Source: Portulaca oleracea | Taxonomy: Eukaryota > Streptophyta > Magnoliopsida > Caryophyllales > Portulacaceae | NCBI GenBank assembly: GCA_029582165.1 | Contig: CM055891.1 | Location: 33,210,832-33,274,831 of the forward strand | Length of the DNA stretch: 64,000 nt | Direction of reading: 5' to 3' | Shown: positions 1-12,432 of the stretch, in pieces | How the letters are laid out: the number at the start of each line of letters is the position of its first letter | Position numbering within the stretch: position 1 is the first letter of the stretch | Program-made: the position numbers and the translations under genes | Notes under the pieces: model-generated | What the model was told of the DNA's origin: nothing | The model's database searches: none | Seen by the model: only the letters and a program-made list of their open reading frames with translations

Positions 1-621
1 ACACCCTCATAAATGTGTTATAGTATAAAACTATCATTTGTCCTTCCGCCAGTATATAAGGGATAATATTTTTAAAAAATAAAGCACAGTAGGTGTGTAG
101 GTCCTGTTTTATATTGAAAGCATAACGGTTGCTATGAATTGGGCTTTTATGTATTGGGCCGGAGAAGGGCTGTGCAGAAGAAGCGTCAATACAATGGCTG
201 AATTTCTTCAAATGCTCGTTCTGAATTTTTCCAAGTTTGACAAATTTCGAAGTCTAACCAGCATTTGTGGTATCTTATTTGTGAGATCAATGTCTTCCTA
301 GGTTATATGATAACACACTAGTTCCTGCTTCATTAAAAAAATATATTTATATATTTATATTTATATATATGATTGTAATTTTATTTAAATACCTTTCACT
401 TAAATCTTAATATAGTAGTTTCATATGCTAGGTTATTTCATAAATTAATAGTCAGTTTTTCATAATTTAACTACATGTATTTCATATGGACCGATCATTT
501 AAGATGGAGGGAAACATTTTGATATAAGAACATCCGCAATTGTCAATTTGAGTTTGGTTCACTAAATGAGGTGCAATTTGTGAGCGCTCACCAAGAAAGT
601 CAAAATTTGTTTAATTCTCTA
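1..621. other. Intergenic, no gene recognised
   Basis: AT-rich DNA with a TA-rich low-complexity patch near 335-372. No open frame, RNA gene or clear transposon end was recognised. It could hold the edge of a gene outside the window, but nothing here shows that. Confidence 0.5.
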
Positions 622-908
622 CTCCCTCCGTTCCGTATTTAATTGACACTAAAATTATTATTTGTTTTGGTTTCAAATAATTGTCACTTTTCATTTCCCA
701 ATACCTAATTTAATTATTTTAACTTTTATAATTATGTTAACTTTTTGTTTTTTCAATCAATAAAAACTATTTTTACTCACATTCTCTCACTACCCACATC
801 TTGGTATCCGAAAAAACACCTTGGAAAATTATGTGGGTAGTTTTTTTAGTTAAAACCTTGGTATGTGTAAAATTATGAAATATGTCAATTAATTCGGAAC
901 GGAGAGAG
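622..908. repeat. Stowaway-like MITE (family 1)
   Basis: The left end starts CTCCCTCCGTTCC and the right end is its near-perfect inverse, with TA on both outer sides (620-621 and 909-910). A TA target duplication, terminal inverted repeats of this type and a 287-bp size are the marks of Stowaway (Tc1/mariner-derived) MITEs. The interior resembles the copies at 26140-26433 and about 61095-61392. It has no coding capacity. Confidence 0.85.
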
Positions 909-1071
909 TATTTATCTTGCTCTAAGTTTGACTCATATTAATGGGAAAGAAAGTAGGTCATATTGAATAATATAATTAATATGATTATATTGATAAGTGG
1001 AGGTGGAGAAAGACGAGAGATGGAAAAAATATAATTAAAATAATGTGTGAGAGGCTCACCATTTAGGCCAT

Positions 1072-1515
1072 GTTTGACAAAATTAGTATTTTAGGTAGCG
1101 GATAAAGGTTTATGTAGCGGATAACAGTTTAAGCAGTGATAGCGGTTTAAATAGCGGATAGCGGATGCTTGTTCAAATGAGAATTGTGTTCAGTAAATTT
1201 AACAGTTGAATTAACATATTAATGTGAATTGACATAAAAGGATATTAATAATTTTCAAGATAAAGTTTTCAAAGGGTATTTTTTGACAGAAAAATATGAA
1301 AGGTTACTCCAAACGTTAAACGCTAACTTTATTAGTGTGTCATAAAACGCTTCTTAAAACGCTAAACACTTTTCAAATCACTAGCTTACCAAACGCTAAT
1401 ATTTATGCAATTAGAGTTTTGACTTGGTCAAAACGCTAAACGCTACTCCAAACACTACTGCCGAAAAACGCTAAACGCTACTCCAAACACTACTACCGAA
1501 TACAGCCTTAACCCA
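1072..1515. repeat. Probable MITE with GGCC-type ends
   Basis: The segment opens with GGCCATGTTTGACAAAATTA and closes with a rough inverse of that end. Near the right end a 35-bp unit containing AAACGCTAAACGCTACTCC is tandemly duplicated (about 1431-1500). A related fragment lies near 58320-58430. Family assignment (hAT or PIF type) is uncertain. Confidence 0.5.
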
Positions 1516-1725
1516 TATCATGAGCAATTCACCTTCAGTCACGAGACAAGTCACATTCTCACAACTGATATATAAGTCGGGCATCTTCCTTAGGCCCGCG
1601 TGAAATAGGTTCAACGTAGGCCGTTCAAGTTATGCCCAAAACTCCCAGATCTTTCTTGGCTTGACTGACCCAACGAGCCCGCAATTTCCGAAAAGTCGTT
1701 AATTGTCTCAACCCAAATTAATCAA

Positions 1726-1948
1726 GAGGGCGTTTGGTAGAAACCTCAGGGAATTGAACATGGGAAGTTTTAATGAGAAAAATTTCCCTTAGCCCCCCCA
1801 AGGGAAAATTTCCCTAGGAAAATAGAGAAAATGGTGGGCCATCGTGAAATTTTCCTCGAGATCAACCGACATTCAAACATGGGGAAAATAATTCAACCCG
1901 GGAAAATTGACAATTTCCCCGGAGTTATTGACCAACCAAACGCACTCC
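1726..1948. repeat. Foldback MITE, GCGTTTGGT family
   Basis: The ends are GAGGGCGTTTGGTAG and, inverted, GGAGTGCGTTTGGTTGGTCA, and the arms continue inward as an imperfect inverted repeat rich in GGGAAA/TTTCCC. Copies with the same ends lie at 56483-56685 and 56750-56962. Confidence 0.65.
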
Positions 1949-4059
1949 AAGTGAAATAATGAAGCTTGAATAATGCATTAGCAAATGTGGAAGATAATCA
2001 TCTCTTGATCACATAGGATATCTTCCATAAAAGAAATGGGAATGTTGACTACAGATGTTAAGACTGCTATCTGTAACGTATTGCTCTTTTATTTTATCTC
2101 TTTTCAAAATTGCATATACTACCTTCATCTCAAAATATTTGTCATTTTAACTAATTCTTTTGTCCTAATTTGTTTGTCACATTTACAATTTCAACGACTG
2201 TCATTTTTTTTACTCCTAATTAATAAATTTATTTATCATTTTTTATAATTCAAACAACTATCATTTTCAATTAATGTAGAAATAATTTGGGTAAGTTGCA
2301 AACTTTTCACCACATTTCCAATATATATTGATTTCTCAAATTTAGTTAGAGTGACAAAGAACATGGGGCAGAAGTAGTAATTATAACAGCAAGTGGCTGC
2401 TATTAATTACTCATATTTGGTGAATGTTTTTATCTACTACTAATTTATTTACATATTTATTACGAAGAAAAGGACTGAGCCCTAGAAAATGAATACGTTG
2501 TAGTTGACGTTGAAGAAAAGGACTCATATTTATTTACATGTTTATTTTGATCTGTCGCCTAAAAAATTATGTTAAAAATTTTAACCGTTAATATCTTAAT
2601 TTGTATAATGATTCATCATATAAAATTGGTATCATTAGATTCGTAACAAAAAATACTATTCAAAAGTATAGTATTATATTTTTTATAAAAATTTTATATT
2701 AGAAATTATTGATTAAAAATTGATACTAAAAATCATAAATGACAAGATAAAAAAAAAAGGAGACAGTAAAAGGCAAATTTTGATTGAATCATCGTCCTGC
2801 TGCCAGTGCTAAAGTGAAGGCAAGTACGATGCCTTACACTTACCTTGTATTTTTCCAACTAACTTCCCTAACAAATTAATTTCACAACCACTGTCACTTT
2901 AATGCGTCAAGAAATATAACCCAAGCCTTAATTAGTACACTATACATGGTAGCTCTCGTTGTAATCGTTCTATACATGATGTCAAGATGGAGGGTATTAG
3001 TGTTACCTCTAACTTTTACAATTTAGAAACAATGGTTCTGATCGTTTCAACACTTAAAAATGGTATGCTACATACTCGAATAATGAGTAGGAAAGGTTGA
3101 TGAAATATTTTACTTTATTCCATAACAATAGAAGTTTATAAAAAAAATAATAGAAATTACCCATAAGGTTTTCAATATCTCAAATAATCAAGTCAATTTG
3201 CCATGGTGTTTTGATTTGACTTTGAATAGGAGGATGAGGTTATCTCCTTTTATTTGGATTTTGGAAAACATAGCTTGAATGTATATTCGAGTCCAAACCT
3301 AAGAAAAAAAGACTATGCTAAGATGATAGAATAAGTGTCTATTTAAAGATGAAACCAACAGCAAATCCATGTCTATTTAAAAATATTCAGCTTAACCCAC
3401 TTTATTGTCCCATCGAAGGTAAATGTTCCTCATGCTCAATGGTGAGTGTTTTGCTAAGGAATGGTCGGTAATTAAGAGGTTGGTGAAAGGACAATTTGCT
3501 TCTATCTCTCCATTATGCAAATTAAGCTCCTTTTAATTCTAATGAGAACGTTGTTTGTGCTTTTGATATAAGAGAACTATTATGATCAATAATGTAGAAT
3601 GCAAAGACTAGGAGGGATATTGATGAATAGGTCTGATAGGCAACTTGCCTAATTTGAAGATTGTTGATGATCAAAAGACAATTACGATAAATATCAGGAA
3701 AATTATGATTATGATAAGGCAGGTTTCAAGTTCAAAATAGATTTATGTTGAATTTTATTTGCATAGTTCATGTTGAATATATTTTTAGAACGTGTTTTTT
3801 TATGTTTTGTTTTGTTTGAGAGGTTTTGTTATCTTTGATGATATATTTTAAACTATTCTTCACCCAATCACCCTTACTCTAAACTTTCAATAAAAAAAAT
3901 AACTCCATGCTAATCATAGAATCAAATTGCTCCCTATCATTTTCATCATACAACATACAAATGACAAATTTTACAACTTCAAGAAAAGTGAGTGGATAAG
4001 AGCACAAGACGACATTTCTTAGTATTCCATCCCCATTTTCCCACCTAAACAAACAAATA
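1949..4059. other. Intergenic with degraded repeats
   Basis: No gene recognised. Positions about 2546-2745 resemble the interior of the Stowaway-like copies at 54001 and 61940 (shared stretches such as ATTAGATTCGTAAC and GAAATTATTGATTAAAAA) and are probably an old copy. Short open frames here show no protein-family features. Confidence 0.5.
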
Positions 4060-4318
4060 TTCCCTCCCTTCTTCAATATATGTTATTTTAATTAATTCTT
4101 TATTTTTCACAATATCTGTCACTTTACAATTTTAATACAATGTTAATGAAAATTTTCTAAATTTACCCCTTACTTTTATCATTACCAATACAATTATATA
4201 ACTAAAATAGAAATTTATCTATTACTTTTATCATTTCAATAATATCATCATTCTCAACAATATTTTCTTAAAATTTTCCTAAAATTCAAATGTGACAATT
4301 ATTGAAGAAATGAGAGAG
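4060..4318. repeat. Stowaway-like MITE (family 2)
   Basis: Left end TTCCCTCCCTTCTTCAATA and right end ATTGAAGAAATGAGAGAG are inverse to each other and are flanked by TA (4058-4059, 4319-4320). The interior is, in reverse complement, similar to 6577-6800, so these are two opposite copies of one family. It lies about 250 bp downstream of the stop codon of the PADRE gene. Confidence 0.75.
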
Positions 4319-4574
4319 TAATAAAATAACCAAACAACAAGAATAAAATTAAATCACTGTATTCCTATGATTGAAGATCTAAACCCTCTTAACATTCACA
4401 ATTGCCAATAATAATTTACCAAAAATCCTATAATCTTCACTAATCACTATCCATATTAGACAGAGACACACATATTAAACACAATTAGGGGACCATTTCC
4501 CAATAATTCTATCTCTACAAGCAAACAATTTAATTCGTTAGGCATACCATTAAATTCATTAATTACCATCATCA

Positions 4575-5162
4575 TCACAACGAGTTCTTCCAATTAAAAC
4601 TACAGCTGGACACACTCCGGTGGTCCGAGTCAGAACTCGCCGCCGATGACGACGACGCGCCGCCGCACTTGGCCACGGTCCTGACGCTTCCGATGAGCTC
4701 CTCCGTCTTGGCCTCCTGGGACAGAATCTCCGACAGCTGCTCCGGGTTGATGACCAGCCGGACCTTCCATACTCCGGCCTTGGGCGCCGCCGCTTCCCTG
4801 GCCCGTGGGGCGTCGAAGGACATCCGAAACGGCGTCGTCCCCTGCTGCCGGAACTCGGCGGAGGAGAGGGGGAGGAGGTAGTAGGGCTGGCCGGGGTGGA
4901 GACGTTCGCCGCGGCGGAGGGGGCCGGAGAGGGCCGGGTTGGGGCCCTGGAAGAGGCCGTGGCCGGGGAATTCGGAGGTGATTTGGTCGGCGGTGATGGG
5001 GGCGTAGAGCTCCATGACGCCGCCGTTGGAGGTCACCACCTTGATCATCGCCGCCGTCCGATGGTGGTCGGAGGACGAGGATGACGAGGCTGATGACGGG
5101 ATTTTCCGGTGGTGGGGTTGGTCGGCAGTGGAGTTATGGCCGTTGCAGACACAGTTGCCCAT
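4575..5162 (-). CDS. PADRE (DUF4228) domain protein
   Basis: A 195-residue intronless protein of the plant PADRE/DUF4228 family, whose members respond to pathogen, cold and salt stress; the biochemical role is not established. It starts MGNCVCNG: Gly2 is a typical N-myristoylation site and Cys4/Cys6 are possible palmitoylation sites, so membrane attachment is likely (inference). A low-complexity Ser/His stretch follows (about residues 16-36). The conserved core includes IKVVTSNGGVMELY, then EFPGHGLF and LRRGERLHPGQPYYLLPL, with a Ser-rich acidic tail. Single-exon structure and length fit the family. The CDS is much richer in G+C than the surrounding DNA. The start is the only Met giving the MGNC terminus. 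Family assignment is firm, biological role unknown. Confidence 0.93.
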   Translation of the reverse strand: MGNCVCNGHNSTADQPHHRKIPSSASSSSSSDHHRTAAMIKVVTSNGGVMELYAPITADQITSEFPGHGLFQGPNPALSGPLRRGERLHPGQPYYLLPLSSAEFRQQGTTPFRMSFDAPRAREAAAPKAGVWKVRLVINPEQLSEILSQEAKTEELIGSVRTVAKCGGASSSSAASSDSDHRSVSSCSFNWKNSL

Positions 5163-5384
5163 TGTTTGTGGGTGGGAGAGAATTGAGAGGGGAAAAGAAA
5201 TGAAGGAGAAGGGTTTAGGTTAGTAGGGGGGTTTTATGGATAAAGAATTAGAGTGACCAGCTATGATAAAAATTCGGGTTTGGGTCAATTGTGGGTTTAT
5301 AAATGTTATAATTTGATTGAGAAATTGATGTTTGGATTTGATTTTTCAGACGGATAATCTTGACGCAACTAAGTTCGAGTTAAA

Positions 5385-5543
5385 ATCGTCGCATGAGAAA
5401 AAAGAAAAATATTGTATTTGAATATTTGGTTAATTCGATCAATGTCGATATTTGGACAAAATTCATAACTAAAACCCGATCTTTTCTGGGTCGAATAAAT
5501 TCAGATATTTGGGTCGGACAAATTTTGTCAGCACTAAGACCGT
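5385..5543. repeat. Dispersed repeat shared with 55195-55470
   Basis: The segment shares ordered blocks with 55195-55470 (GAAAAATATTGT, TTCGATCAATGTC, GACAAAATTTTGTCAGC). Open frames on both strands here are products of this repeat, not genes. Class of element unknown. Confidence 0.5.
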
Positions 5544-6058
5544 ATTCTTTTATGCAGTACGGTGCAGTAGCACAACTCATCGTGTCACTCAATATTTTTG
5601 CACGTTTTACCATATTTTACCACAATCATTATCAATATATTTCTTCTACTTTTCACATTTTCCTCACTTACCACATTAACCATACTTTTCACAAACTTTT
5701 TTGTATCATTCTACATCTCATCATATTTTCCATAATTTTATCGTAACGCACAATTTCTATATCTTACCGACTGATCATATAACAGAAGAGTGTGCCTAAG
5801 GCCCTGTTCTTTTCTGCAGTTGGCAAACTGCGGTGTCATAGCCTACAGCCTACCGTAGTTTGCCACAATCCGCCACATTTTACCGCAAATCATTACTTTT
5901 ATTTCTCCTCACTTTTCTCTCTCCTCATTTTTCTCCTTTACTTTTTACATCATCTCTCCTCACTTACCCCCACATACCAATAATCCACCATAATTTCACT
6001 ATACCCGCCATAATTTCACTACACCTCACCACACCATTTTGCAAAATACCGCATAAAG
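5537..6058. repeat. Two adjacent TTCTTTTATGC-type MITEs
   Basis: Two similar elements lie side by side (about 5537-5789 and 5799-6058). Each begins with GTTCTTTT/ATTCTTTT followed by TGCAGT, carries CACTTTTCTC and ACCGCA blocks, and ends in an inverse of the start (ATATAACAGAAGA, ACCGCATAAAGG). The same family occurs at 7108-7527, 14890-15133, 46822-47272, 53360-53990 and 56060-56321. The GGCCCTGTTCTTTT terminus resembles non-autonomous hAT or PIF elements; the exact superfamily is not resolved. Confidence 0.6.
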
Positions 6059-6576
6059 GTTTTAGAGTGAGTAAGCCGACAATGAAGAAGGGGTGAAGGG
6101 GGGTTTGACCCCACAAAGATTTTTTTAAAATTTATTTTGGGGAAATGATTTGACCCTACAAAGATGACACGAAGGTTTGGATCTATTTGAGATCTTAAAT
6201 TAATTGACTCGTGGTGCCACCCAAGTCGTTAGTGCTTCCCCCCTGCTGATTATCATTAGATACCGTAATTATCTGTGCCTAATCTAGATTTCCCCTCTTA
6301 ATCTCATTCATATACAACAACACAACACAAGTCAACAACCAAATTATATTTCGGAATTGATTTTCTCGCTCTAATGAATTACTCCGTATATAACGATTAC
6401 TTACATTAATCCATATTCACATTTATAAAAGTTATTAAGAGTAGTGAGACTGTCCGCATTTTAAACCGCCTTCAAATATATTTAATATATTTAACATGGA
6501 AGATTATTGTTGTTGTTAAAAAATTATCATGATTCATGCCTATCCTATTAATATTATGTAGAATATTATCGTTATC

Positions 6577-6800
6577 TAGTACTCACTCCTTTCCTCAATA
6601 ATTGTCATATTTGGATTTGGGGAAGATTTTAAGAAAGTAGTATTGAAAATGATAATTGTATTGAAAATGATAAAAGTAATAAATAAATTTCTATTTTGGT
6701 TATATACTTGTATTGGTAATGTAAAAAGTAAGAGGTATATTTAGAAAATTATCATTAATATTGTATTGGAATTGTAAAGTGACAGATATTATGGAAAATA
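6577..6800. repeat. Stowaway-like MITE (family 2), opposite copy
   Basis: The left end reads TACTCACTCCTTTCCTCAA. The interior is the reverse complement of the element at 4060-4318 (for example AATAAATTTCTATTTTGG against CTAAAATAGAAATTTAT). The right end is degraded, so the boundary is approximate. Confidence 0.55.
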
Positions 6801-7107
6801 AAAAATTTAGGTAAAGTATTTCATTTCAGCCAATAGGATCTACATTTAGTATTTAATTTCTTTTGAAATTTGAAAAATTATGAATTTGGCCTAAAATGGG
6901 ACTATATATATTATTTTCTATGATTGGCAAACAATCCACTCATATTGTATTTTTAGTAGAATATGAATGTATAGTAAGACAATAGCTAGAAAACAGTAAT
7001 CAAATCCAATAGATATCTAGTTTTAATAACAGAGTAATAGGTACTCTTCGAAAGCACAACATCCACAAAAAAATAATCATGATTGAAATAGTTATCCAAA
7101 GCACTAT

Positions 7108-7527
7108 CCTAAAGTTTCGTTCTTTTATGCATTAGGTTGTGGTGTGATATCACACCACACCGCATCATCACACCACACCATAATCGTTGTTAATATATTT
7201 CATCACTTTTCTCTTCTATTTTTCGTGTTTTCTCCTCATCTACCTAACTTACTATAACTCTCACCACAATTCACCATAATTTTTTAAATTTCACAGCACT
7301 GCACCATTAATTACTATGCCGCATCAACCATATTTTTTTTTTTACAATGGTAAGCCACCCACTGCGCCCGCTTATCTCGGGAAAACCCATGGGCCCACCA
7401 CCACGTGGGAGGGAAAACAGTGCGTCTGACGCCTTCTTTCTAAAAATCGATCCCGAACTCATGGGATCTGCAATCTGCATCACTTGCAGAGCTCATTGGT
7501 ATGCCGCATCAACCATATAAAACGACG
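7108..7527. repeat. TTCTTTTATGC-type MITE split by a SINE
   Basis: The left end is GTTCTTTTATGC followed by a GTGTGATATCACACCACACC block, and the right end is the inverse (CATATAAAACGACGG). The element is interrupted at 7334-7499 by the retroposon described separately, so it is the older of the two. Confidence 0.6.
7334..7499 (-). mobile_element. SINE-like retroposon with 19-bp TSD
   Basis: A 166-bp insertion is flanked by an exact 19-bp direct repeat, TATGCCGCATCAACCATAT, at 7315-7333 and 7500-7518. The left edge is a run of T, that is a poly-A tail on the minus strand, so the element reads right to left. On the minus strand GAGTTCGGGATCG (7448-7460) is a weak match to a pol III B box. Poly-A plus a long TSD shows LINE-mediated retroposition; calling it a tRNA-derived SINE is inference. 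Confidence 0.8.
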
Positions 7528-8091
7528 GAGCTTAAGGCATTTTTCAATAAGTAGCTAATGCATGGATATGAAAATGTTGACCTGGACGAAGGGTGCAGGT
7601 GGAGGGGGGGTAAATTTTGGGTAAAAAAAGCGAGTAATTAAAGTTATAATAAGTAGCTAGCTAGCTAGCTCGCATTATATAAGAGAATGATTATATAATA
7701 TAAAGTATATATAATTGGATCAGCTGTATATTGATTCAAAGTTGACTACCCTAAAACCGTACGTACTACTTCACACTGAGATCTGTTAGATCCTTCTATG
7801 TCAGTTCCCACCACCCAATCCGTGTGGCTCCCCCCATGCATTTTTTGTGGCACGAACCCATACTCTTCCTAACAATATTTTGGTAAAAGCTTGGTAAAAA
7901 GTTAAATTTTAGTAATTTTTGATAAATTTTTGTAACTCAGGTAAATCAGTAAATTTACGCTAATATATCAAAATTAATTATTTTTTGTATTTTTAACATT
8001 GGTAAAAATACGGTAACTTTTGGTAAATTTAGCCAAAAACTAGTCAATTTTAGTAAATTTAATTTACATATGAATTTTGGCATGGCCTTAT

Positions 8092-8447
8092 GGTGTGTTT
8101 GATTCTTTCCCAAGATAATCCACAATGTTTAGTTTAAATTTGAAATCACAAGAAAATTTGTAGGAAAGTTTATTAAAATGTCTAAATTACCCTCATTTAT
8201 TTATTCATAAAATAATTTTTAGGGGTATTTTAGAGAGCTTGATTAAAATATTTTCCCTTTCCCATGTGAAACAAACTTTCCCAACCCCTCTCATGGGAAA
8301 CATTTTCCCATCTAACATGGAAAAATATTGGAACCTACCACAGAACTTTTTATATATTCTTATTCTGTAACAAAACATGGGAAACTTTATTAAACTTGTA
8401 AAAGTTAAAAAAATTTCCATACGAAAGTCCCTCAACCAAACGATCCA
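8092..8447. repeat. Probable foldback MITE (GTGTTTGATTC / AACCAAACGATCC ends)
   Basis: The ends are loosely inverse, and the interior has paired GGGAAA/TTTCCC tracts (for example CATGGGAAACATTTTCCC). It resembles the GCGTTTGGT family but is more diverged. The open frame on the minus strand lies wholly within this repeat. Confidence 0.45.
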
Positions 8448-8455
8448 TTACATTT

Positions 8456-11400
8456 GTATATGCATAACCATTGTTAATTGATCAACAAAATTATATAACA
8501 CCTATTGATCAACAATCAAGTTTTTTAGGAGTGGTCAGCAGAGATTCTTGCTATTTAATAGGTGTGATTTGTCTTATTTACTACACCTTATTAAAAATTA
8601 TAAATAAAAATATTTATAAATGAATGTAATTGACATGACTAATTACCTTTTGAAATACTATTTCTTAGTTATAAATAGTTTATACTATGTAAAGAGTTCG
8701 GTGGTAGTTATAAATAATATATAGATGAGTTTTGATTTTATCACTAATTAAAAAGATAAAAACTTATTTATTTATAGTAAATTAATTAATTAAAAATTCT
8801 TTTGTTATTTTCCATTATACTTGTCATTTCGTTTTTTGAGATCCACTACAGTTGTAAATTTGTGGTATACATATATAGTGCAACAAGTTCGTACATGAAT
8901 TAAATTTCCTAGTCCTTTTCATTATCTCTTTGATTTAACATGTTTGGTACCAAAACTTTATGAGACCTTTGACAAGTTAGCGCCATCATAAAAGTACTTT
9001 ATGAGACCTTTCATGCAACTGCTAATTTAACTCAAATCAATTCTATCATTTTCTTTTCTTTCCTCTCCTTACTTTACCAACCAAACCTAAACCCAACCTC
9101 ACCAAAAACAACACCCATATGTAAATTGATGGTGATAGTTGGAGAAAAAATCTTGTACCAACTAGTATTATAGATATGAGTAAAATAGAAGTAAGAATTG
9201 CGAAATTAAATTATGATAATGATATCCAGCTGAACAGAAACAAACAATTTGGTCAAAGATTGAGATTGTCACAAAAAGATGAAGGTGAATATATAGGTTT
9301 GTCCGGCAAAAGTGTAGGCAAGCCAGCATACATCTCCATCTCAACACTTCTTCCGTCAATAAAGCTAAAGTATCCACCACACGGCCGTGCACACGTTCAA
9401 AGCTTGACATTAGCTAGTTTATGATGTCATTTTGTGTGTTTCGATTTAACATTTTTGTGGCATTCATCTTTTTCTCTCTTCTATTCAGACACTTCTCATC
9501 CTCGTTTTCCTTTTATCCCCTCTCCAATCAGTCAATCTTCACAGGCTATCCTGATGGTGTTAATAGTGGTGGTGGAGAGAATGAAGATAGTGCTACGGAA
9601 GAAGCTTGTGATGGCAGGGTTGGTTACAGTTAACATATATCCATGAACAACCTCATATGTTATCCACGGTTATACTTAATAGATATATGAGATTACGAGC
9701 AGCTCAAACAATTAATAAAAATAAATTAAATAGATAAATTATCTATCACATGACATTTTTTTATCCCCGCTATTTTTACAAATTGATCCCTTATTATTCT
9801 TCATGTCCTTTAAGTTCCATTAGCTTCTTGGGCCATCCTTTAAGGTAAATAACCCATTAGATTAACCACTTCAAACTCCAACACTAGGCAGGCCACTCCA
9901 CATGGCCATAGCTCTGGTACAATAAGTTGCCAGTCCATTTTGTCACATAATCACAGTCTGGGTCTCCAGCGCTCTTTTATAGGGCCCATTTTTAAAAGGT
10001 TTGCTGTAAGGCCCATATACTAAACAATCCAATATTTCACATAAAAGTCATTTACTCGAGTATATAATGTCAGATTTTTTTTTTTAATAATTTACAAACA
10101 TCATTGGAACGTGGCAATTACTTGGGCCGTGAGCTACATAAATTATAGTACGTCAGCTTTTTTTTAATGAAAATTTTACAAACTTGATCATTTTTTGAAT
10201 CATTAAACGTGGCAACTGCAAACAGCTTTGTTAATTTTTTTTAAACAATTAAACCCCCTGCTACGGACTTGTAAAGTTTGCTTGCCATTATTCTTGAAAT
10301 ATTCCATTCTTAGGGAAGTAAAAGGTTTTCTAATAAATAAAAATTATATAGATAATGAGTCATGCTTGTTTTGAATAGTTTGATATTTACCTCTTGCTTC
10401 CCAACTTGTAAAATTCCCTGATAACAATGCTTAAGATATGGAACTAGTAAACGAATTAAATTTACCCATTCTTTAAAAGAGTCATAATTAAGTGGGTGGT
10501 ATAGGCCCTGCCTTTTGGGAACATTGTACACATAATTTATGTTTTGACCTTATCTCGTGTATGTTATTCTTTCATTCCCATATTATAAGTCACTTTACAT
10601 AAATTCAAAGATCAATACAATAGAATTGAGCTACGTTCTTTCGGTGAATAAGTAGAAGTTGAGATTATTGAGTAAAGTAAGGTTGGAAAAGTTTGAATAA
10701 GTTTGGGTAGGTTACAGTTAAAGTAGGTAATAAGTTTTTTTTTTAAAAAAAGAAGTGGGAAAGTTTATGTTATATTTAGGTAGAAAAAGGTACAATCGGG
10801 TAAAACTGGGTAAAGTTCGATTGTGAATAATAATTTTGGAAGAACAAAGTCTTTGTTGGAATGTTGGGTAGTTGGGAATTTGGGATGTCTTTGATAGTAG
10901 TGATAGAGAGTGAATAATAATCTAGTAATGGAAAAAATAAAGTGACAATATATCATTGAAAATTTAAAATGACAAATATTTTGTTAAATTTCCCGAGGTT
11001 GCTCATATCTGGGCCCACTTTCAATCCATTGATTTTCCTATCAGATTGTGGGTACAAATTGGGTTGCAACCTATCTCCGATCCTGTGATTGAAGATGCTT
11101 GTGAACTTGTTTTGAGCATGGAATAAATTTCCTAATCTTTCTATTGAAAAATAATATTGGATGTAGAGTATGCAAAATTAATCTAATTTATGAATCTAAT
11201 TTATTATCTTGTTGAAGACAACACATCAACTATAGATTATTGAAACTGTGGCTTCGTCTCTTAGAAAGCCTGAAATGATATGAATGATGAGAAGTATTAA
11301 TGGTAGATGATAGTTGATACTAGATAGGGCCCCCAAAATACATATGACGACAGACTTTGTTAAGAAAAATTATAAGTCTGGGCCACCACTGTCTATTAAT

Positions 11401-11886
11401 TGGATATGGGTAGGCCCATCTTACTTGCAAAGTAGGCCTTTCCTGGCCCATACTTACCAAGTGCGTCTTAATCACCTGCAACAATGACCATGCAAACTCC
11501 CTGCATATCTCCACATGCATGATCATCATATATCAAAATTCGAACCAACACTATCAATTATCATCGTCATATATAAAGACCACATTACAGGAATACTTTT
11601 AAAATAATATGTAATTAAGACCCTGTTTTTTTTTATGGTGCGGTGTAGTGTGGTATCACAACTCATCATATCACTCATGCTCTGTTTTTTAGAATAATAT
11701 GACTGTAAGATTAAGTTAGGTAAAAGTTGGTAAGGAAAGGATAGGCAAGGAAAGTAAAATAAAATGACATTGATTTGAGTATTTTTAAGAATTCGGGTAA
11801 GATAAGGTAAGGATAAGATAAATCTAACTTACCATTCGCGGTAAGGTAAAGATAAGGTAAGAGTTAAAACGATCCTTTTTATCAAG
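8456..11886. other. Long intergenic stretch, no gene recognised
   Basis: AT-rich sequence with short open frames on both strands (for example around 9168-9640 and 10310-10960) that show no family features, no splice-consistent partners and biased low-complexity residues. Around 10560-10980 is a diverged MITE-like segment. Around 11030-11120 is a less AT-rich patch that I could not assign. Confidence 0.5.
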
Positions 11887-11899
11887 ACATCTTTCTAAG

Positions 11900-12141
11900 T
11901 TTTTTTTTTCTAACATAGGTAATTAGTCCAACCCATCGGGTCCCTATCTCATGGGTATAACTCAACATGCCTTTGTAACGGACGGGGACGGGGGATGCCA
12001 ATGGCCCAAAGATGGGCCCCACTCCAACCCACAACACTCTTCGAAATAGTAAGAGAGAGATGTCGTCCCCAAAATTCGAACCCCGGACACCTGGGGTAGT
12101 AGGTGGACCTCTTGCCACTCAGGCAAGAGGTGATTGGCAAA
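11900..12141 (-). mobile_element. tRNA-derived SINE with 13-bp TSD
   Basis: Direct repeats ACATCTTTCTAAG (11887-11899) and ACATTTTTCTAAG (12142-12154) differ at one position and bracket a 242-bp element. A run of T at 11900-11909 is its poly-A tail, so it lies on the minus strand. Its head, read on the minus strand, has a good A box (TGCCTGAGTGG, plus-strand 12115-12125) and a B box (GGTTCGAATTT, plus-strand 12072-12082), the internal pol III promoter of a tRNA-like gene. The body shares sequence with 22570-22690. Confidence 0.85.
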
Positions 12142-12432
12142 ACATTTTTCTAAGTTAACAGCATATATTATAAAGGTTAGTAACAGTAATAAATGACAGA
12201 GTATTGATATATAATTAAATTTCTATAGTTGACTATAAATATTACCTAGACATTTCAGTTGGGGTGAGTCAATCAATTATTTTTTTCATAGCCAAGGTTT
12301 GAGAATAGAGGACATATAGATTTACTATATTTAACTTTTTCAAAAAAAAACAAAGAAAATAAAAATACTCCAACTTTTATTCAGAAAACCCTAATACTGC
12401 TGAGTGCTGTCCATACCACAAGTAAACATATA

